Positions 4,863 to 9,409 of a stretch of 9,409 bases of DNA are shown piece after piece (positions within the stretch are counted from its first letter, which is position 1; each line of letters opens with the position of its first letter). Under the pieces are notes generated by a model. It ran no database searches. It saw nothing but the letters and a program-made list of their open reading frames with translations, and had not been told where the DNA came from. The position numbers were made by a program, and so were the translations under genes. Source of the DNA: Microcella sp. (lineage in GTDB: Bacteria > Actinomycetota > Actinomycetes > Actinomycetales > Microbacteriaceae); contig JAIWOM010000042.1 in the NCBI GenBank assembly GCA_020216895.1, positions 1-9,409 on the forward strand. Direction: 5' to 3'.

Positions 4863-7738
4863 GCGCGTACCTCCTCTCGGTCGTCAGAGGTCGGATCAGA
4901 GCCGGTAGACGACGGCGGGTCGGCGTTGGTCTCGGTCTCCTCCGCGCGACGGCCCAGAACCCCTCCGACCTCGTTGAGAAGAGCGATCACGATCGCGACG
5001 ACGGCGAGGTAGACGCCGAGGTCGAACACGAGGGCCGAGGTGAAGCCGTACTCGCCGCCCCATGGCAAGGGGATTCCGAAGCGCACGGGCTTCAGGAAGG
5101 AACCCACGGCCAGACCCCAAATGCCGCTGAGGGCCGCGATGACCACTCCCGCCGCGAACAGGCGCCGGTAGGGCCAGCGGACGGGAGCAGAGGTGTCGCT
5201 CGCGGCACCGAGGTAGGCGAGAGCGAATCCCGTGCCGCCGACGAGCGCCGCGATGAAGCCGCCGCCCGGCTCATAGTGCCCGCGCAGGAAGAGATAGATC
5301 GACAGGGCGATGACGATCGGTGCCGCCCAGCGCGCGACGACCCGCACGGGGAGCGTGTTGTCAGCGGTGCGGCCGAGTGCCGTGCGACCGAGCGCGCCGA
5401 CCTCCGGGGTGCGCTCGGGCTGGATGCGTCGCGCGGCGAGAACCGCGCTGAGCACGATGCCCGCGACCGCCACCACGGTGATCTCGCCGAAGGTGTCGAG
5501 CGCCCGATAGTCCACGAGGATCGTGTTGACGATGTTGGTGCCGCCGGTGTCGGCGTACGCCGACTCCAGGAAGGTGCGGCCGGCCGGAGACAGGTCCCGT
5601 CGACCGGTGAGTGCGAGCGTGGCTGCCGTCGCCAGCACTCCCGCGACGACCGCGATCACACCCGTCACGACGGTGCGGCTGCGCCGAACCCGGTGGAAGA
5701 GCGGAGGAAGCCGCCGCAGGAAGAGCACCAGGGCGACCACCGTGAGCAGCTCGACGAGCAACTGTGTGAGGCCCACATCGATCGCACCCAGCGCGAAGAA
5801 CCAGAGCGCAACCACGAATCCGGCGCCGCCGATCAGGATGACCGCCACGAGCCGCGACCGCGCCACGAGCGCCGGGATCACCGTGACAGCCGTCATCGCG
5901 AGCAGGAGAGCATCGGTCCAGGGCTCCGCCGCGTCCACGACCGCTCCCGCATTCGGGGCGGCCCAGAAGCCGACGACGGCCAGCACGAGCAAGAACAGCC
6001 AAGGCATCGCGAGGTGCTGGGTGTGCGCATCCGTGGCCCCGAAGCGCCCGATGCGACCGCCCAGAGCGATCGCGCCCTCGCGGAGCCGTTCGACGACCTC
6101 GATCGCTGTCATCGGAAGGACGCGGCGCGCGATGACGGGGGCGAGACGGTGCCGCAGCACGATCGCGAGCACCCCCAGCGCAAGGATCGTCACCGACAGC
6201 ACCAGCTCGATCGTGAGACCGGAAAACAGCGCGAAGGTCGGCGCATACGCCTCCCCCGACGCCGCCTCCGCCGCTGACCCGAGCAGCGGTCGAAGGGTCG
6301 GAATGGCGAGGCCGAGACCGAGACCGAGAAACGCCGGGATCGCCGCGGGCACCCAGAAGGCGGCGGACGCCTCGTCGAGATAGGCCGGCATCCGGTGCCG
6401 GTCGGGGTGCTCCGGCGCGTTGGCGGCACCATCATCGGTGAACGCGCCGAGCAGGATGCGCCCGGTGTACGCGACGGTCGCGACGGCGGCCAATGCCGCG
6501 GCTGTCACGGCAAGCACACCCACCAACGGCACCGGGCCGGCCGAGAGCAGCGCCCCGAGCACATACTCCTTCGCGACGAAGCCGAGAAGCGGGAACACGC
6601 CGGCCATCGACAGGCCGGCGAGAGCGGTGATGACCAGGGTGATCCGCATCCGACGACCGAGCCCGCGCAGCAGGCGGATGTCGCGGGTTCCCGCCTGCTG
6701 GTCGATGATGCCGACGACCATGAACAGGGCCGCCTTGAACAGGGCGTGCGAGACCGTGAACAGCACGGCCGTGGCGATCGCCCCCGGGGTTCCGACCCCG
6801 ATCGTGGCGACGATGAAGCCGAGCTGGCCGACCGTCGAATAGGCCATGATCTGCTTCAGGTCGACCGCACGAAGGGCCAGATAGCCGCCGAGCAGAGCGG
6901 TCGTGAGGCCGCTGACCATGAGCACGGCCTGCCAGGCTCCGTTGCCGGCGAACGCGGGCGACAGCACGAGCAGCAGATAGATGCCGGCTTTGACCATGGC
7001 CGCTGCGTGGAGGTACGCGCTCACCGGTGTCGGGGCGACCATCGCGTCGGGTAGCCAGTAGTGGAAGGGGAACTGCGCCGACTTGGTCAGTGCCGCGAGG
7101 GCGACCAGCACGGCCACCACCGACGTGAACGCGGGGTCGGTGGCCCAGACCTCGGCCGCGACGACCTCGTGCAGAACCGTCGTTCCCGTACGAGCTGCGA
7201 TGAGGACGACGGCGAGCAGCAGAATCAGCCCGCCGATCGCCGTGACGATGAGCGTGCGCACGGCAGGGGCGCTCGCCTTGCGGCCCGAGCGGTTGATGAG
7301 GAAGAACGAGCAGAGGGTCGTGAGCTCCCAGAACACGAAGAGCAGCACGATGTCGTCGGCGAGAACCAGCCCGGTCATGGCGAAAGCGAAGAGGGTCATC
7401 CAGACGAAGTAGCCGGTGTGCCGGTGAACGTCGCGCGTCGAGAGGTAGCGCGCCGAGTACGCCATGACCAGCGCACCGATACCGAGCACGATGAGCAGGA
7501 AGATGACCGCAAGACCGTCGAGGCGCACCCGCAGGGCGACGTCGATGGTCGGAAGCCAGGGCAGGGTCTCGCGCACCGCCCCTCCCTCGACGACGGCGGG
7601 CGCCGCGGCCGCGATGACAGCGGCACAGCCGGCCAGAGCGGCAGCCGCGACCCAGCCCGCAGCACGGCCGATGACGGCCGAGACGGCGGCGGTCAGGCCG
7701 ACGATCGCGAGCGTTGCTCCGAGCAGCGTCAGCAGCAC
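4859..7738 (-). CDS. mrpA: Na+/H+ antiporter subunit A fused to subunit B (MrpA-MrpB)
   Basis: This is the largest subunit of the Mrp antiporter, 959 residues, and the first gene of the operon. Residues about 60-430 are the NuoL-like translocation module, with E138 (LLFVFWELTTLCSFFLINR, helix 5), K219 (TKSAQFPFHYWLPDAM), K250 (HAAAMVKAGIY), H331/K335 (SHALFKAALFM) and K390 (GFVAKEYVLGA). Residues about 605-680 match the MbhD/DUF4040 part (GAIDVGLTQLLVE, 651-663). Residues about 690-770 match the MbhE-like part (NTILVDYRALDTFGE, 738-752). Residues about 795-925 are an MrpB/MnhB domain (FLRGHYEPGGGFIAALVGG, 817-835; VFDLGVYLAVV, 904-914). No separate mrpB exists, so B is supplied as a fusion, as in PhaAB-type systems. 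The last 30 residues are a charged tail. The GTG at 7738 is the only good in-frame start after an upstream stop, but it lacks a clear ribosome binding site. Confidence 0.94.
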   Translation of the reverse strand: MLLTLLGATLAIVGLTAAVSAVIGRAAGWVAAAALAGCAAVIAAAAPAVVEGGAVRETLPWLPTIDVALRVRLDGLAVIFLLIVLGIGALVMAYSARYLSTRDVHRHTGYFVWMTLFAFAMTGLVLADDIVLLFVFWELTTLCSFFLINRSGRKASAPAVRTLIVTAIGGLILLLAVVLIAARTGTTVLHEVVAAEVWATDPAFTSVVAVLVALAALTKSAQFPFHYWLPDAMVAPTPVSAYLHAAAMVKAGIYLLLVLSPAFAGNGAWQAVLMVSGLTTALLGGYLALRAVDLKQIMAYSTVGQLGFIVATIGVGTPGAIATAVLFTVSHALFKAALFMVVGIIDQQAGTRDIRLLRGLGRRMRITLVITALAGLSMAGVFPLLGFVAKEYVLGALLSAGPVPLVGVLAVTAAALAAVATVAYTGRILLGAFTDDGAANAPEHPDRHRMPAYLDEASAAFWVPAAIPAFLGLGLGLAIPTLRPLLGSAAEAASGEAYAPTFALFSGLTIELVLSVTILALGVLAIVLRHRLAPVIARRVLPMTAIEVVERLREGAIALGGRIGRFGATDAHTQHLAMPWLFLLVLAVVGFWAAPNAGAVVDAAEPWTDALLLAMTAVTVIPALVARSRLVAVILIGGAGFVVALWFFALGAIDVGLTQLLVELLTVVALVLFLRRLPPLFHRVRRSRTVVTGVIAVVAGVLATAATLALTGRRDLSPAGRTFLESAYADTGGTNIVNTILVDYRALDTFGEITVVAVAGIVLSAVLAARRIQPERTPEVGALGRTALGRTADNTLPVRVVARWAAPIVIALSIYLFLRGHYEPGGGFIAALVGGTGFALAYLGAASDTSAPVRWPYRRLFAAGVVIAALSGIWGLAVGSFLKPVRFGIPLPWGGEYGFTSALVFDLGVYLAVVAIVIALLNEVGGVLGRRAEETETNADPPSSTGSDPTSDDREEVRA

Positions 7739-7776
7739 GGCTGCGGCATCCGGGTGCGGGGGCAGACAGGGCTCAT
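7729..7776 (-). other. Possible 15-codon leader peptide overlapping the mrpA start
   Basis: An ATG at 7776 follows AAGGA (7785-7781) with a 4-nt spacer and opens a short frame, MSPVCPRTRMPQPCC. It ends at a TGA (7731-7729) a few bases inside mrpA, in another frame. The mrpA GTG has no good ribosome site of its own, so translation of this short frame followed by re-initiation at 7738 is a plausible way to start mrpA. It may equally be chance. Confidence 0.25.
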
Positions 7777-7918
7777 GGCGTCCTTACGGCGGGTCGGTCG
7801 GTTCGACTCCGCCGGGCAAGGCGGAGGTTTCGAGCGTTCGTGACGATCACGCTCGTTCGCCGACCAGGCTTCCCGGCACTCCAGACCTTACCCTATCGGG
7901 CGGACGTGCCGCGAACGC
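7739..7918 (-). promoter_or_regulatory. Gap between zapE and mrpA: probable mrp promoter and structured leader
   Basis: This 180-bp non-coding stretch must carry the end of zapE and the start of the mrp operon. TAAGGT (7890-7885) and TAGGGT (7895-7890) on the minus strand are -10-like, without a good -35. A start near 7880 would give a leader of about 140 nt containing three potential hairpins: GCCG/CGGC (7874-7877 with 7859-7862); CGAG/CTCG plus CGTGA/TCACG around CGA (7831-7855); and CTCCGCC/GGCGGAG with a 6-nt loop (7807-7826). None is followed by a U-tract on the minus strand, so none is a clear terminator. I recognise no known riboswitch family. Confidence 0.4.
7807..7826. repeat. 7-bp stem hairpin upstream of mrpA
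   Basis: CTCCGCC (7807-7813) and GGCGGAG (7820-7826) are exact reverse complements around the six bases GGGCAA. On the minus strand it lies about 30 nt before the possible leader-peptide start. It could be a stem-type terminator for zapE or part of the mrp leader. Confidence 0.45.
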
Positions 7919-9013
7919 TCAGGAATCGCCCAGAGTGCTGCTCGGGGCCTCGCCGCTCGTTGCCACGCTGCTCGTCACCACGCCGGTCATCGACTCGGAG
8001 CCGATCGACGTGAGGGCGATCATGCGCGAGACAGCGCGGAGGTACTTCTTGCGGTAGCCGCCGGTGAGCATCACCTCGGGGAAGATCTGGTCGAGCGGTA
8101 CGCCCGTGGCGAGAATGCGCACTTGTGCGTCGTACAACCGGTCGACGAGCGCGACCAGGCGGAGCGCGTCGGTCTGGTTGTCGAGAACGCGCACCTGGCG
8201 GAGGCCCACCGCGTCGAGCCCGCCGATGAGGCCGACGTAGCGGCTGGGGTGCACCGTCGCGAGGTGGCGCAGCACATCGTCGAACGCGTCAACGGTCACG
8301 CCTCCCGCCTCGGCCGCGATTCGCTGGTCGAACTCCGCCTCATCGAGCGCGACCGCGTGACCCTCGATGTCGCGCTTGCGGTAGTCCTCGCCATCGATGC
8401 GCACGGTAGTGAACCGGTCGGCCAGGGCGTGGATCTCGCGGAGGAAGTCCTGGGCCGCGAACCGGCCCTCTCCCAGCGCGTGCGGAGGGGTGTTCGAGGT
8501 CGCGGCGATGCGCGACCCGCTCGCCACCAGCTCGCCCAGCAGTCGCGACATCACCATCGTGTCGCCCGGGTCGTCGAGCTCAAACTCGTCGATCGCGATC
8601 AGCGATGCGCCACGGAAGTGCGCGACGGCCTCCCGGTAGCCGAGCGCGCCGACGATGGCGGTGTACTCGATGAAGGTGCCGAAGTACTTCCGGCCGCGCG
8701 TACGGTGCCAGAGAGCCGCGAGCAGGTGCGTCTTGCCGACGCCGAAGCCGCCATCCAGGTAGACACCGGGCTTCGCGACCGCGGGGGCCGGCTTGCGCGA
8801 GAACAGGCCGCGCGGCGCCGCGATGGTCTCGCTCGAGAACGTCCGCATCGCCTCGACGGCCTCGGCCTGCGAGGGGTACCGCGGGTCGGGCACGTAGTTG
8901 TCGAGGCTCGCCGCGGCGAACTGCGGCGGCGGCGTGAGGTGGCCGACGAGCTCGGCCGCGGTCATCCCCGGCTGGCGGTCGATCAGACGGCCGACCGTCA
9001 TCGTGGAATCCAC
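7919..9013 (-). CDS. zapE: Cell division protein ZapE / AFG1-like ATPase
   Basis: This is a cytoplasmic P-loop ATPase of the AFG1/ZapE family. In E. coli ZapE associates with the FtsZ ring; in mitochondria AFG1 aids membrane-protein quality control. The role in actinobacteria is less clear. The 364-residue protein has Walker A GGFGVGKT (88-95), Walker B LIAIDEFEL (138-146), a sensor-1 Asn in AATSNTPP (N174, 170-177), the LADRF segment (197-201) and SRYVGL with R258 (257-262). TGGYRKKYLRAVSRMI (317-332), near the C-terminus, is typical of the family. The last 25 residues are a Ser/Thr-rich tail. The chosen start is GTG at 9013. It has no usable ribosome site (GAGG is one base away) but lies 6 nt after TAGAAT, as expected for a leaderless mRNA. 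The alternative is ATG at 9001, four codons in. Confidence 0.93.
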   Translation of the reverse strand: MDSTMTVGRLIDRQPGMTAAELVGHLTPPPQFAAASLDNYVPDPRYPSQAEAVEAMRTFSSETIAAPRGLFSRKPAPAVAKPGVYLDGGFGVGKTHLLAALWHRTRGRKYFGTFIEYTAIVGALGYREAVAHFRGASLIAIDEFELDDPGDTMVMSRLLGELVASGSRIAATSNTPPHALGEGRFAAQDFLREIHALADRFTTVRIDGEDYRKRDIEGHAVALDEAEFDQRIAAEAGGVTVDAFDDVLRHLATVHPSRYVGLIGGLDAVGLRQVRVLDNQTDALRLVALVDRLYDAQVRILATGVPLDQIFPEVMLTGGYRKKYLRAVSRMIALTSIGSESMTGVVTSSVATSGEAPSSTLGDS

Positions 9014-9062
9014 GCCTCGATTCTACCGGCGCTCCTGGGTGCCGCCTGACTAGCCTGAGGGC
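9014..9062. promoter_or_regulatory. Divergent promoter region with two apparently leaderless starts
   Basis: This 49-bp gap separates the zapE start (minus) from the reductase start (plus). On the minus strand TAGAAT (9025-9020) is followed by exactly six bases and the GTG at 9013. On the plus strand TAGCCT (9051-9056) is followed by exactly six bases and the ATG at 9063. Both fit the actinobacterial TAnnnT -10 consensus placed so that the first transcribed base is the start codon. Neither gene has a properly spaced Shine-Dalgarno sequence. No convincing -35 is seen for either. Confidence 0.55.
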
Positions 9063-9409
9063 ATGCACGCGGCATCCGGAACCGAGCCCCCGCGCCTGCA
9101 TCGCGTGCTGCCGGCCGGGCCGACGATCACCCTGACCGATCCGGATGCCCGCTCCGCGCTGCTCGACAGCTACCGACTCGACGAGCCCACGTGGCTGCGG
9201 CTCACGCTCGTTTCGACCCTCGACGGCCGCGCGGCCGGGGGCGACGGCACCTCGGAGTCGCTCACGTCGCGCGTCGACCGAACGGTGCTCGGGGTGGTGC
9301 GCGAACTGTCCGACGCGGTGCTGGTGGGGGCGGAGAGCCTGCGGCGCGAACCCGGCCTCGTCCCGCGCGCGCGGCCGCTGGTCGTGCTGTCTGCCAGCGG
9401 GCATCTCGG
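9063..9409 (+). CDS. RibD C-terminal / dihydrofolate reductase-like family reductase, N-terminal part
   Basis: An open plus-strand frame runs from ATG 9063 off the right edge, with 115 codons visible. Residues 36-60 (SYRLDEPTWLRLTLVSTLDG and onwards) and 84-96 (DAVLVGAESLRRE) match the N-terminal half of the RibD_C/DHFR-like NAD(P)H-dependent reductase fold: a first strand ending in S-x-D-G, then a helix, then the second strand V-L-V-G-A-x-x-x-R. The family reduces pyrimidine or pterin substrates; in RibD it carries out the 5-amino-6-ribosylaminouracil phosphate step of riboflavin synthesis. Here there is no deaminase domain in front, so this is a stand-alone 'pyrimidine reductase family' protein of unknown substrate. 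The first 35 residues are a short family-variable extension. The start is supported by the -10 hexamer six bases upstream and not by a ribosome binding site (GAGG lies only two bases before ATG). Confidence 0.85.
   Translation, partial: MHAASGTEPPRLHRVLPAGPTITLTDPDARSALLDSYRLDEPTWLRLTLVSTLDGRAAGGDGTSESLTSRVDRTVLGVVRELSDAVLVGAESLRREPGLVPRARPLVVLSASGHL

Noticed and set aside
5276..6277. Plus-strand open frame opposite mrpA (333 codons), with others at 6395-7054 and 7061-7843
   Set aside because: These have the same Arg/Asp/His-rich shadow composition. MrpA motifs run unbroken on the minus strand across all of them.
7797..7813. T-arm-like sequence (GTCGG-TTCGACT-CCGCC) suggesting a tRNA
   Set aside because: Only four of five stem pairs form, and no matching acceptor, D-arm or anticodon arm is present upstream. 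The stretch also forms one side of a simple hairpin.
7872..7890. Resemblance of GGGAAGCCTGGT in the mrp leader to a conserved element of cobalamin riboswitches
   Set aside because: Only this short word is similar. The downstream B12-box-type segments and multi-arm fold are not visible, and mrp is not a cobalamin target.
7832..7920. 9-bp inverted words GAGCGTTCG (7832-7840) and CGAACGCTC (7912-7920)
   Set aside because: The arms are 71 bp apart and one overlaps the zapE stop codon. In this GC-rich background such short words recur by chance, and closer hairpins explain the left arm better.
8580..9404. Minus-strand open frame of 274 codons overlapping zapE and the reductase gene
   Set aside because: It is a low-complexity Arg/Gly/Ala product, out of frame with zapE, running across a divergent promoter region. 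The zapE Walker motifs and the RibD-like motifs on their own frames leave no room for it.

Overview
The window comes from a high-GC Gram-positive bacterium, most likely an actinobacterium of the Microbacteriaceae type. This rests on the strongly G+C-biased third codon positions, the GTG starts, the gene content (an actinobacterial Mrp antiporter operon, and zapE divergent from a RibD-like reductase), a GlnR-type operator and apparent leaderless promoters. The genus is inference. The region looks like ordinary core chromosome: there is no insertion sequence, phage gene, CRISPR array, rRNA or tRNA.

Layout, left to right. At 1-244 (minus) is the N-terminal part of a small membrane protein cut by the window edge. 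A hairpin at 282-313 separates it from amt (344-1609, minus), a complete ammonium channel. The 194-bp gap upstream of amt holds the best regulatory signal in the window, a GlnR-like box array with exact 11-bp spacing (1718-1755). Next comes a six-cistron operon for a Mrp/Mnh-type multisubunit Na+/H+ antiporter, transcribed right to left: mrpA with a fused MrpB domain (4859-7738), mrpC (4476-4862), mrpD (2857-4479), mrpE (2489-2860), mrpF (2226-2492) and mrpG (1804-2229). All five junctions are 4-nt stop/start overlaps, so the complex is probably made by coupled translation. Upstream of mrpA is a 180-bp gap (7739-7918) with several hairpins and a possible 15-codon leader peptide. It follows zapE (7919-9013, minus), an AFG1/ZapE-family P-loop ATPase. 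Across a 49-bp gap a RibD C-terminal-like reductase begins on the plus strand (9063 to the window edge). Both genes flanking that gap have a TAnnnT-type -10 hexamer ending exactly 6 nt before the start codon, which suggests two divergent leaderless transcripts.

Functionally the window combines nitrogen uptake (amt, probably under GlnR), Na+/pH homeostasis (mrp), a cell-division or quality-control ATPase (zapE) and a flavin/folate-type reductase. I found no clearly new biological system. The points most worth checking are the GlnR box array, the divergent leaderless promoter pair, the structured leader and short ORF before mrpA, the charged insertion in MrpD, and the unidentified membrane protein that stands where glnK/glnD often follow amt.
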